From: Bradyrhizobium sp. Rc3b
GTDB taxonomy: Bacteria > Pseudomonadota > Alphaproteobacteria > Rhizobiales > Xanthobacteraceae
DNA: 64,000 bases
Assembly (NCBI RefSeq): GCF_900114915.1
Contig: NZ_FOUS01000009.1
Span: 62,001-126,000 of the forward strand
Reading direction: 5' to 3'
The notes under the pieces are model-generated. The model saw only the letters and a program-made list of their open reading frames with translations. It was not told where the DNA came from and did not search any database. Of this stretch, positions 26,563-34,623 are shown in pieces. Every line of letters starts with the position of its first letter. Positions within the stretch are counted from its first letter, which is position 1. The translations under genes and the position numbers were made by a program.

Positions 26563-27555
26563 TCAAAGCTTGCTGAGGCGGCTGAAGAAGCCGCCACGGG
26601 CGATCATGTAATGAATGTCGTTGGGGAAGGGAAATGCGCTGCGAACATTGGAAATCGCGCGTTGGAGAAACTCACCAGTCGATGATGCGGACTTCTGCTG
26701 CGACCGTGGTTGGTCAGCGACCTGAGGTATCATGAACCGATCAACAAAAGCTTCGTCCAGATCGTTGACTCTGACCATCTGACCGAATGCCGGGAACAGA
26801 TCGTAGTGACCTACGGTCACGCGGAGGTTCTTGAGGGCAGGGCGCTGAGGCTGCGCTCGATTGCCGTCGGAGGTCGCCAGCCCGCGGCCTATCAGATCCA
26901 ACTTCACGGACTGCGGCAGCGTTGAGGGACCATAAACGATCTCTAGCGCAGTGCCGCTCTGCCCAGACAGCCACTGGTACCAGAAGGTCGCATCGTCGGG
27001 TCGCGCCTTGGCCCCGTAAAGGCAGTCAAATCCCCAACAAGCACTCAGCTTGGCCTGATACTTTCCGAGAGTTCCGACCAGATTGCGCATGCCGTTGCCG
27101 CCGCCGGAGTGGCAGGCGATGATGATTTTGCCAATCTGAAGTTGAGGAATGGACGTCGAAGAGCCTCCCAGGAACTTGGCCAGAGCTCCGAGGATTTCCT
27201 CGAGGTACCGTTCCCCCCAGTTCGACGTGGCCAGATCCTTGACGCTGTAATTTCCAGCAAAGGCGTCGCCAACGGCATATTCATATCCCAGGAACGGCGC
27301 GATGAGCACGACGTCCTTGCCGGAATCCCGAACCTGTTCACGAAGGCGCGCTGGATCGTTGTGAAACAGGAATTCATGATCTTTGACGTAGAAGCCATGC
27401 AGCCAGATCACGATATCCAGTTTGGTGGTAGTCGTTAAGTGCTTTGGCGGAAGATATACCGCCGTCGGCTTCATGCCGGGCGCCAGCCGCTTCGTAAAGA
27501 GAGTCACTCCTGGAAAGGACTTGGCGTCTTTCTGTTCGAACTCGCACGCCACCAC
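26563..27555 (-). CDS. alpha/beta-hydrolase-like protein without signal peptide
   Basis: The 330-residue protein has an oxyanion-type IVIWLHGFYV strand-turn near residue 50 and a nucleophile elbow ACHSGGGNGMR with Ser150. A possible catalytic His lies in DIHYMIA near the C-terminus. It could be an esterase, lipase or peptidase; the exact family is not recognised. The start appears to be GTG (27555) with GGAG 9 bases upstream. There is no signal peptide, unlike the neighbouring exported proteins, so it acts in the cytoplasm or leaves by another route. It follows the second caspase-like gene by 117 bases on the same strand. Confidence 0.75.
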   Translation of the reverse strand: MVACEFEQKDAKSFPGVTLFTKRLAPGMKPTAVYLPPKHLTTTTKLDIVIWLHGFYVKDHEFLFHNDPARLREQVRDSGKDVVLIAPFLGYEYAVGDAFAGNYSVKDLATSNWGERYLEEILGALAKFLGGSSTSIPQLQIGKIIIACHSGGGNGMRNLVGTLGKYQAKLSACWGFDCLYGAKARPDDATFWYQWLSGQSGTALEIVYGPSTLPQSVKLDLIGRGLATSDGNRAQPQRPALKNLRVTVGHYDLFPAFGQMVRVNDLDEAFVDRFMIPQVADQPRSQQKSASSTGEFLQRAISNVRSAFPFPNDIHYMIARGGFFSRLSKL

Positions 27556-27672
27556 GAAGGTCGCTCCGCATCGACCGGGTCGGGCGTGGACTTGGGCCGA
27601 CCCGATGTTACATGTGATTGTCCGCCAGATCCTCGATAGGCTTCCTATGACGGCTGGCGAATTCGCACCTTG

Positions 27673-29532
27673 CTAATTGCAGACTTCGACATTCCCGGTG
27701 TTGCCGCCGGGACCTCCCCCGCCCCGGTAGTCGAGGTGGCAGCCGCGACGGACCTGGCGGCACAAATATGCGTCGCAAACGACCTGGCCGCTGCCGCCGC
27801 TGGACTTCGCGGTTGCCTGTCGCCGCGGAACGTCCGCCACGGGCTCGGATATTTCGCGACGCGAACGGTCCGCACGTGACGCACCTTCGTTCGCGTTGCG
27901 CTTGGCAACGGGCTTCTTCCCGCGCCGCTTCTCGCATTCGTTGTCATCGTTGAGGAACGAGCCCTCGGCGCAAGTGATCCTGACGCACTGGTCGCCACTA
28001 GCCTTGTAGCCATGATCACAGATCACGGGACAGACCCGGGCCGGCTTGAGCTTGATCGCGTCAAGCGCATCGAGACTTGCGAGCTTGGTATCGAGTTTTG
28101 TTCCCGCGTACCGGTTGAACAGACTCAGCGAACGCTGTGACGCCGTATTCCAGCGGCCATCGACGGCACCGGTGAAGCAGCCGACGCGGTTTAATTCGCC
28201 TTGGACCGACTTGGCGATATCGGCTTTTGCGATATCGGTCTGGCGCGGCTCGGCGGTCAACGCCGCGAGCCTGGGCGGGCTGTTGGCGTCGGCGGACATC
28301 GCTGCTGTGGAACCATCCGCAGCCGTGCTCCCAACTGCCGGCTTATTCTCGGAAAGCGCAGCAACGATTGTGGATTCTGATGCAGTTCGTTTCCGTTCCG
28401 CTTCAGTAGCTTGCTCAAGCGCAGTTTGCTTCGCTTTCTCGGCGGCTACACGGGCCTCTTCGGCAGCCTTCAGATCGGCAGCGGCTTTCTCCCGCTCGAC
28501 ACGCTGAGCCCCCTGGGACATCAGGCGAGCCTGTTCCTGCTCGGCCTGCTGCGCCTTCGCTGTTGCCGCGACGCGCGCCTCTTCGGCCTCGAATTGATTC
28601 AGCTGCAGCTTGGCGAGGTTTGCATAATATCCGTCCGGATGCTGGCTCAGGAATGCGTTGAGAGCAGGCTTGTTGCGCAGCTGCAACGCCAATTCGTAGT
28701 CACGGCGGATTTCGGACTGGGGATTGGCAGCTTGTGCCGGCTCTTCTGCCTTGGCGACCGGAACAAGCGCAACGTCTTCGCCGCCCAGCGAGCCGTAAAC
28801 GTAGGGCTCCTGCCGGTTGCCCGTGGCTTGCAAGACGTCATCGCGCACGAATCCGAAGGCCCGGCGCAAGTCGAGCCCAGGCTTTGCGATGTATTTCACG
28901 AGAGCTGTCGCGTACGGACTGTTCTTGCTGTTGCCGTCCAATGCAGTCAGTCCGGCTTTCGCGGCAAACGCGATCAGCGTGTTTGAGACGGTGGGCTCGA
29001 CCCTGGCGAGCCCGCGGCTGATGGATCGCGAGGCAACGGTCCGTTTCATCGAATCCGCGAACGGATTGTTCCGGCACGCATCGACGATCACGACGCGCAG
29101 CTGCTTTGCGGGCTCGATCGCCAGCAAGACGCGGTCGAGCGAAAATGCCTCGTCGTAAATGTCGGTGTCCCGCTCGAGCCTGGCGTCTGTCGGGATCAGA
29201 TAGTTCGTTCCGTCAATCTCGATCCCGTGGCCCGCATAGTATACGACGGCAATGTCGGCGTCGCGGGTCTGATCGGCGAACTCTCTCAGAGCCCGCCGCA
29301 TATCTGCCGCGGCGAGGTTGAGCCGGGAGTCGACCACGTCGAAACCTGCGCTCTTCAAGGTCGCGGTGATGGACGCGGCGTCGTTGGCCGGGTTCGGGAG
29401 CAGGGGAGCATTCTGATAGCTGGAATTGCCGACCACCAGGGCGACCCGCTTGATGGCCCAAGCCGGCTGACAGGTCAGGAACAGCGCAGCAGCAAGGAGA
29501 AGACAAACTTGGAGGTGCCTGTACGTTCTCAT
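27673..29532 (-). CDS. exported caspase family protein with coiled coil and peptidoglycan-binding-like C-terminus
   Basis: A signal peptide (CLLLAAALFLTCQPAWA) precedes a caspase-like domain starting KRVALVVGNSSYQNAPLLPN. It has the catalytic His102 in YYAGHGIE and Cys153 in IVDACRNNPF. A Glu/Ala/Lys-rich coiled coil spans about 310-400. A peptidoglycan-binding-1-like helix set (VQGELNRVGCFTGAVDGRW) lies near 440-490, followed by a Cys-rich, basic tail (ICDHGYKASGDQCVRI). This architecture is familiar from rhizobial genomes. It is probably a periplasmic, wall-associated protease or sensor. It transcribes leftward toward the hydrolase gene. Confidence 0.9.
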   Translation of the reverse strand: MRTYRHLQVCLLLAAALFLTCQPAWAIKRVALVVGNSSYQNAPLLPNPANDAASITATLKSAGFDVVDSRLNLAAADMRRALREFADQTRDADIAVVYYAGHGIEIDGTNYLIPTDARLERDTDIYDEAFSLDRVLLAIEPAKQLRVVIVDACRNNPFADSMKRTVASRSISRGLARVEPTVSNTLIAFAAKAGLTALDGNSKNSPYATALVKYIAKPGLDLRRAFGFVRDDVLQATGNRQEPYVYGSLGGEDVALVPVAKAEEPAQAANPQSEIRRDYELALQLRNKPALNAFLSQHPDGYYANLAKLQLNQFEAEEARVAATAKAQQAEQEQARLMSQGAQRVEREKAAADLKAAEEARVAAEKAKQTALEQATEAERKRTASESTIVAALSENKPAVGSTAADGSTAAMSADANSPPRLAALTAEPRQTDIAKADIAKSVQGELNRVGCFTGAVDGRWNTASQRSLSLFNRYAGTKLDTKLASLDALDAIKLKPARVCPVICDHGYKASGDQCVRITCAEGSFLNDDNECEKRRGKKPVAKRNANEGASRADRSRREISEPVADVPRRQATAKSSGGSGQVVCDAYLCRQVRRGCHLDYRGGGGPGGNTGNVEVCN

Positions 29533-29989
29533 GGCGAAACACCCGCATCTGCCCGAAGGATAGTAGTCACGTCGCTAAAACGGCCGCATAGAACGCGATA
29601 TTGCTCATCAAGCAATTCTTACGTTATTGGCGGCCACCCATCTGCGTACACTAACAGTTCGGAGGCTGATCCATTCCTTATATTGTCGTTGCCCAAAGCG
29701 AACGCGTTCAAGTTCGCACCCAAAGTTTCGGACGACCACGGGCCCAGCCAATAGGGCAATCCGCGGCCGCGTGAGTTTCAAGCTACTGATTTAATTATCT
29801 ATTTTTTCGCCTCACGATCGTCCCGTCGAAACGGAGGGGGTGGGACCGTTTGAAGCAACATTTCGGGAGCGCGGCGTGAAGGGCGGGAACCGACCTCCGG
29901 CCCGGAATGGAGCAACCGAATAGGGCTTTCGGACGATCGGAGCGATTAAGCCAATGTGTCCAGAAGATCAAGGACCTCAGACAGAGGAA
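29533..29989. other. 457-base intergenic stretch
   Basis: I see no convincing gene here. The caspase gene on its left starts here and must have its promoter in this stretch; the LysM-like gene ends on its right. An AT-rich patch at about 29788-29806 (ATTTAATTATCTATTTTTTC) stands out from the GC-rich surroundings and could be a promoter or a terminator tail. Short palindromes GAACGCGTTC and CGCGGCCGCG are present but are too common in this base composition to mean much. Confidence 0.4.
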
Positions 29990-30955
29990 TCACCGCAGCT
30001 TGATCTTGAGGTCGTTCTCCAGCATCAGTTTCAGGAGAATAGCACCAAGGAGATCGTAGTAATCCTTCTTCTTTCGAACCGACCATTCTTTGGCGTCACC
30101 GTTCCAATAGCGCGAATCCGCGTCGGAGAGGCGACCGCGTAGCAGAAGGAAGAGGCTTTTCTTGTCGACAGTATTCAGCCGAGAGCCCTGCAGGCGGCCC
30201 AGTCGAAGTCCGAAATTATGGAGCTTGCGGAATGTTTCGCGCTTTTCGGGAAAGACGTTGTCGAGCGGAGGGTAGGCGAGCGGGGGATAGAAGTCGCTGA
30301 CCGTCGCGGACGACCAACCGTCGGCTTGCATGACAAAGGATGAGCAAAATGCACCGAAGAAGTGTCGCCTCGATTTGTATTGCAAGGCATCGTTGTAAGG
30401 TGCACCCAGCGCAACGAATGGACCGACGAGAGTGGCGAGCGTACCGACCGCGATCATTCCACCTTCGGCAAGCGCACCAAGTGGAATTTCCGACATGCTG
30501 ATGCCCATGTCTGCAATGCCATAGACATCCAGCGCCTTGGATATCACATCGTATGCGTTCTGATCGCTGTATCCGGGAGCGCTAACTACACCCACGCCCT
30601 TTGTGCCGGTGATGGCGATCGCGTCTTGATAGTACATCGGGTCCGGAAGAAAGATGTATCCCGGGTCGGCGTCGTCCGTAAAAGCCCAGTTCCGACCTCC
30701 GTCGAGACTATGGCGGCAACCGACATATTCGCGCAGGTACCAATTGACCTGGTCGGTGTAGAAGCGGTCGAGCGGGCTGAGGCGAAAATTGATCCAGATG
30801 ATGTCGTGCTCGGAGTACTGATGATGGTTTCGGGCCGCCAGGGTGAACCAGGTCTCTCCAGTCCTGACTTTGTACTTGGTGGTGTTGGCAGGCTGAGTCC
30901 AGGGCTGCAGCGGCTTCAGGGGGCGCCTTTCGTTGCGCAACGGCTGCACGGCCAT
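29990..30955 (-). CDS. LysM-like domain protein, possible secreted effector or wall-binding protein
   Basis: The 321-residue product starts at an ATG with GGAG 7 bases upstream; a longer frame to 31009 is less likely. Residues 28-57 (YKVRTGETWFTLAARNHHQY, then IIWINF) resemble a LysM repeat, closing with GYIFLPDP near 100 after an insertion. A Gly/Ala-rich hydrophobic stretch (about 150-190) and a long basic C-terminus (RKKKDYYDLLGAILLKLMLE) follow. There is no signal peptide. LysM binds peptidoglycan; a signal-less LysM protein near a type VI locus may be exported by it. The overall family is unknown to me. Confidence 0.62.
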   Translation of the reverse strand: MAVQPLRNERRPLKPLQPWTQPANTTKYKVRTGETWFTLAARNHHQYSEHDIIWINFRLSPLDRFYTDQVNWYLREYVGCRHSLDGGRNWAFTDDADPGYIFLPDPMYYQDAIAITGTKGVGVVSAPGYSDQNAYDVISKALDVYGIADMGISMSEIPLGALAEGGMIAVGTLATLVGPFVALGAPYNDALQYKSRRHFFGAFCSSFVMQADGWSSATVSDFYPPLAYPPLDNVFPEKRETFRKLHNFGLRLGRLQGSRLNTVDKKSLFLLLRGRLSDADSRYWNGDAKEWSVRKKKDYYDLLGAILLKLMLENDLKIKLR

Positions 30956-31086
30956 CCTATATCTCCAGATTTGAACCCATCGAGACGTCCGGTCGCCAAC
31001 CAACTTCAAGCAGGGGCTTGCAGCCTTGCTCTTGGTGCGGTTCTACTTGGACGACGTTCAATAGCCGTCTGTTGATACGGAGGTCG

Positions 31087-31102
31087 TCATTCGATCGAAT
31101 GA
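31087..31102. promoter_or_regulatory. 16-bp perfect palindrome between divergent LysM-like and protease genes
   Basis: TCATTCGATCGAATGA is a perfect 16-bp palindrome located 87 bases before the protease start and 131 bases before the LysM-like start. This suggests a regulator binding site for a divergent pair. The same TCATTCGATCG 11-mer occurs upstream of vgrG at 7165-7175. Function is inference. Confidence 0.4.
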
Positions 31103-31189
31103 TATCTGGACGCCTTGCCCGGTTCGGAAGGCGCAGTGCAAATTGCCGCGTTTGGCGGAATGAATTCGAAAATCGACTTGGAGACCCTC

Positions 31190-31750
31190 ATGCCCATTCC
31201 AGTGAAAATTTACATCACGCCATTTGCCGAAAAGGGTGTTCTGGAGCCCGTGAAATGGGATTGTGATGCCGCCAAAAAGGCTCTGGATGTGGTGAACAAG
31301 ATCTGGTCGAAGGCCAAGATCACTTTCGTGATCAATGATTGCCTGACAGACAGGCCGCTTGACATGGCAAAGAACGCCCGCGGCAACGACAAGCAGGTGC
31401 TTGATGTTCTCAGCCTCCGCCATGCGGCCGATAATGCGATCCACGTTTATCTGGTCAATCCGATTCCAAACCTTTCAGCAGGCGGCGGCTCATACCTTCA
31501 TGGCGATCCGGAGCCGGCCAGCTTCGTGCAGTGGTATGGCAACGACTTTGCCAGTGGACGCGCCTGGGCCCATGAACTTGGCCATCTGATGAGTGTCGAC
31601 CACGTCGAGATAGACTATACCAACGAGAGACAGGCGGCGGCGCTGAGCAGCAACCTCATGACGAAGGGCCTGAACGTGGGCAGCGAGTTGACCAAGCAGC
31701 AAATTGAAACAGCCAGGGGCTCTAAGCTCGTCAAGCGGTTTGGCGGCTGA
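31190..31750 (+). CDS. metzincin-type zinc metalloprotease without signal peptide
   Basis: The 186-residue protein carries AWAHELGHLMSVDH with zinc ligands His128, His132 and His138 and catalytic Glu129. The spacing is the HExxHxxxxxH of metzincins, with Ser in place of the usual Gly. Nineteen residues after the third histidine is SSNLMTKG, a likely Met-turn (Met157). The chosen ATG has GGAG six bases upstream; longer starts at 31160 and 31115 lack this. No signal peptide is seen. Codon choice looks less GC-rich than the neighbours, hinting at acquisition. It is divergent from the LysM-like gene and may be a secreted effector. Confidence 0.78.
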   Translation: MPIPVKIYITPFAEKGVLEPVKWDCDAAKKALDVVNKIWSKAKITFVINDCLTDRPLDMAKNARGNDKQVLDVLSLRHAADNAIHVYLVNPIPNLSAGGGSYLHGDPEPASFVQWYGNDFASGRAWAHELGHLMSVDHVEIDYTNERQAAALSSNLMTKGLNVGSELTKQQIETARGSKLVKRFGG

Positions 31751-31925
31751 CGTCGCCCGGATATAGTTGATTCTTTTCCAGCGGTGAGCGCGCCGAAGGG
31801 ACGGGTGTTCACTGCGGTGCTCAACATTTGCTTGGTACGGCAGCAACATATGGAGCCGAGATCGAGAAAGTGGAGCGCGCCGCATATGTCCGGCGCCACC
31901 ACGGATCCCTCGGTACTTTTGGTAT

Positions 31926-32921
31926 CTAGGCAATCGTTTTCAAATACAGGCTCGGATCGAAGTATTTGCTCGCCGGCGTGAAGTCCTTGATGCCCGCATT
32001 AGCCATGAAAAAGTCTGTCGACTGCTGCAGCCAGTTGGTGACGGTCCCGTCCGAGTACATCCGCTTCCAATCCTTGGATGTGAACATTTTCTGAGCTTTG
32101 AAGGACTCGTTGATGTCGGACAGTGGCGTCTGGCTGTAATGCCCCTTTTGCAGCTTCTCCATCGCCTCGTTGCTGTTCGCGACGATATAGTCGTTGGCAT
32201 CAGCCCAGCCGCGAATCAGCTTGGCCAGGGTTTCCTGGTTGGGTTCATAATAGTCGTTCGCCGCAGCCCAGCCGCCAATTATGGCCGCCTTTGGATAATA
32301 GGCTGACGCATCGGCCAGCATGGTCGCGCCCGGCACCTTGTCGCGGACGGTGACGTTGAACGGCACCCAGAGCGCCACGGCCGGCACGGCGCCGGAGATG
32401 AAGGCGGTCACAGCCGCTGGCATGGTCTGGTTGACGAGCTCGACCTCCTTGGGATCGACCTTGTTGGCCCGCAGCGCGGTGTCGAGGAACACGTGCGCCG
32501 TCGTGCCGGTCGCGGTCGCGATGCGCTTGCCCTTCAGTTCCGCGAACGACTTGATGCCCTGATCGCCGCGGACCCACAGCTGCGCGGTTGCGACCTCGAT
32601 GTCGTTGATCAGAAACACCTTGCCTTGGCCGCGGGCCGGGAAGTTCGAGAGGACGGCGCCGGTCGCCAGCACGTCGAGGCTGCCGCCGATCAAAGCCTGG
32701 AAGATTTCGAGGCCGGTGTTGAACTGCCGCAGTTCCAGATCGAGGCCTTGCTTCTCGAAGGACCCACGGTCCATACCGGTCCAGATCTGGCCGTCGACGG
32801 CGACGGTGTGGAGATAGCCGACCCGGACCTTCGTCTTCGCTTGCGCGATCGCCGGTGCCGAGGCCGTGAAGGTGCCGAGCGCAAGGCCCGCCGTCGTGGT
32901 CAGAAATTGCCGCCGATCCAT
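31926..32921 (-). CDS. ABC transporter substrate-binding protein, NitT/TauT (SsuA-like) type
   Basis: The 331-residue protein has a Tat-type signal peptide (DRRQFLTTTAGLALG, ending APAIAQA). The mature part has the SsuA/TauA fold pattern: KVRVGYLHTVAVDGQIWTG, LDLELRQFNTGLEIFQALIG, then FAELKGKRIATATGTTAHVF. It delivers an anion, probably an organic acid or sulfonate, to the permease and ATPase encoded with it. In the leftward transcript it is last-but-first: the order is permease, ATPase, binding protein. It is convergent with the metalloprotease gene. The substrate cannot be read from sequence. Confidence 0.9.
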   Translation of the reverse strand: MDRRQFLTTTAGLALGTFTASAPAIAQAKTKVRVGYLHTVAVDGQIWTGMDRGSFEKQGLDLELRQFNTGLEIFQALIGGSLDVLATGAVLSNFPARGQGKVFLINDIEVATAQLWVRGDQGIKSFAELKGKRIATATGTTAHVFLDTALRANKVDPKEVELVNQTMPAAVTAFISGAVPAVALWVPFNVTVRDKVPGATMLADASAYYPKAAIIGGWAAANDYYEPNQETLAKLIRGWADANDYIVANSNEAMEKLQKGHYSQTPLSDINESFKAQKMFTSKDWKRMYSDGTVTNWLQQSTDFFMANAGIKDFTPASKYFDPSLYLKTIA

Positions 32922-32943
32922 GATGTGTCCTCCGTTTTGCTTG

Positions 32944-33753
32944 TTATTCCGAGAATGAGACCGGACGCATCTGCGCTTGCTGGGCGCGATATTCGTCCAT
33001 CACCAGTTGCCTGATATGGCTTCGCAGTTCCGCGAATTCTGGCCGCTCCTGGATCGACTCGTCGCGCGGGTAAGCGAAGGGAACGTCGATGATCTCCTTG
33101 ATCCGCGCCGGCCGCGCCGTCACCACCACGATGCGGGATGCGAGGTAGATCGCCTCCTCGACAGAATGGGTGATGAGCATGACGGTCTTGCCTTCGGTCT
33201 CCAGCACCTTGAGCAGAAGGTTCTGCATGTTGGAGCGGCTCTGGGCGTCGAGCGCCCCGAACGGCTCGTCCATCAGGAGAAACTGGGGCTTCACCGCATA
33301 GGCACGCGCGATCGCGAGGCGTTGTCGCATGCCGCCGGACAGATGCTTCGGATAGGAATTGGCGAAGTCGGACAGGCCCATCAGGCCGAGATAGTGATCG
33401 CAGATCGCGTCGCGCTCGGCGGTCGGGACGTGATTGGCGTTGAGCGTCAGGCCGAAGGCGATGTTCTGCTTCACCGTCAGCCAGGGGAAGACGCCATACT
33501 CCTGGAAGATGACGCCGCGCTCGGGGCCGGGGCCGGCGACGGGACGGCCGTCGAACAGGACCTTGCCGGTCGTCGGCTTCTGGAAGCCGGCGAGCATGCT
33601 CATCATCGTGGTCTTGCCGCAGCCGGACGGCCCGATCACCGCGATGAAGTCGCCGTCGTTGATGTCGTAGCTGACGTCCTCGACGACGTTGAGACGACCC
33701 TTCGGCGTCTCGAAGGACAGCGACACCTTGTCGAACTGCGCGCGCTTTTTCAT
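32944..33753 (-). CDS. ABC transporter ATPase, NitT/TauT (SsuB-like) type
   Basis: The 269-residue ATPase has Walker A GPSGCGKTTMMSM, the signature LSGGMRQRLAIARAYA, Walker B FLLMDEPFGALD and the switch His in MLITHSVEEAIYL. These are typical of the SsuB/TauB subfamily. It powers the importer formed with the adjacent permease. The start ATG at 33753 overlaps the permease stop in an ATGA junction, which is why the longer upstream open frame is not used. The binding-protein gene starts 22 bases after its stop. Confidence 0.93.
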   Translation of the reverse strand: MKKRAQFDKVSLSFETPKGRLNVVEDVSYDINDGDFIAVIGPSGCGKTTMMSMLAGFQKPTTGKVLFDGRPVAGPGPERGVIFQEYGVFPWLTVKQNIAFGLTLNANHVPTAERDAICDHYLGLMGLSDFANSYPKHLSGGMRQRLAIARAYAVKPQFLLMDEPFGALDAQSRSNMQNLLLKVLETEGKTVMLITHSVEEAIYLASRIVVVTARPARIKEIIDVPFAYPRDESIQERPEFAELRSHIRQLVMDEYRAQQAQMRPVSFSE

Positions 33754-34520
33754 GCGATGGCCCGATCCTGCCAGACCAGCAGCCGCGCGGTGATCTTGCG
33801 CAGGATCAAATCCATGATCAGCGCGATCAGGCCGATGCAGATGATGCCGACATAGATGACGTCGAGCAGGAAGTAGGTCGAGGCATTCTGGATCATGGCG
33901 CCGAGCCCGCGCTGCGCCGCGATCAGCTCGGATGCGACCAGCGTCGCCCAAGCGACGCCCAGCGCCACGCGCAGCGCCGTGAGAATGTGCGGGACGGTGA
34001 GGGGAATGATGACCTTGCGAAAGATCTCGGCCTGGTTGGCGCCGAGCGTCTGCGCCACGCGGATGTAGAGCGGCGTGATCTGGGAGACGCCCTCATACAT
34101 CACGATCACGCCGGAGAAGAACGATGCGTAGAACAGGATGACGAGCTTTGCGAGCTCATCGACGCCGAAATAGACGATCACCAGCGGGATCAGTGCGATC
34201 GGCGGCAGCGCGCGAAAGAAGTTGATCATGGGGTCGGCGAAGGTGCGGGCGGGGCGATACCACCCGAGCAGAAATCCAACCGGCACGGCCACCAGGATGC
34301 CGAGCGCGACGCCGAGAAAGACGCGCCGGGTCGAGGCGAAGATGTCGATCAGCAGGCCTTCCTTGGTGAGAAGCTCGAAGAATTTGGCGGCGACCTGGTG
34401 CGGCGCGGGGATCAGAGAGACGTTGACGAAGCCGCTCCAGCGCACGGCGTACCAGAGCAGGATTGCACCGATCCACGGTATCAATCCGAGACCGAAGCGT
34501 CTCAGGCCAGCTCCGTTCAT
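33750..34520 (-). CDS. ABC transporter permease, NitT/TauT (SsuC-like) type
   Basis: The 256-residue membrane protein has about six hydrophobic segments and the permease EAA-like loop (VAQTLGANQAEIFRKVIIPL, followed by TVPHILTALRVALGVAW) that contacts the ATPase. SsuC/TauC features such as IGAILLWYAVRWSGFVN at the start and FRALPPIALIPLVIVYFGVD are present. It is the first gene of the leftward importer operon and lies 103 bases from the divergent catabolic operon. Together they suggest uptake of the substrate handled by the enolase-superfamily enzyme and the GMC oxidoreductase. Confidence 0.92.
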   Translation of the reverse strand: MNGAGLRRFGLGLIPWIGAILLWYAVRWSGFVNVSLIPAPHQVAAKFFELLTKEGLLIDIFASTRRVFLGVALGILVAVPVGFLLGWYRPARTFADPMINFFRALPPIALIPLVIVYFGVDELAKLVILFYASFFSGVIVMYEGVSQITPLYIRVAQTLGANQAEIFRKVIIPLTVPHILTALRVALGVAWATLVASELIAAQRGLGAMIQNASTYFLLDVIYVGIICIGLIALIMDLILRKITARLLVWQDRAIA

Positions 34521-34558
34521 TCGACGCGTCCACCCAGATTGCGGTTGATGTTTTCAAA

Positions 34559-34582
34559 GGTCATATTATAAATAGGATGACC
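34559..34582. promoter_or_regulatory. dyad in the divergent promoter region, candidate GntR operator
   Basis: GGTCAT and ATGACC are perfect inverted half-sites separated by 12 bases. They enclose an AT-rich core (ATTATAAAT) that could serve as a -10 element in either direction. The dyad lies between the importer permease and the catabolic operon whose last gene is a GntR regulator, so it is a plausible operator for that regulator. Inference from symmetry and location. Confidence 0.45.
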
Positions 34583-34623
34583 ATACAAGTGGCGCCTTTG
34601 GTAGGCGTCGCAGGCTTTCCCGC

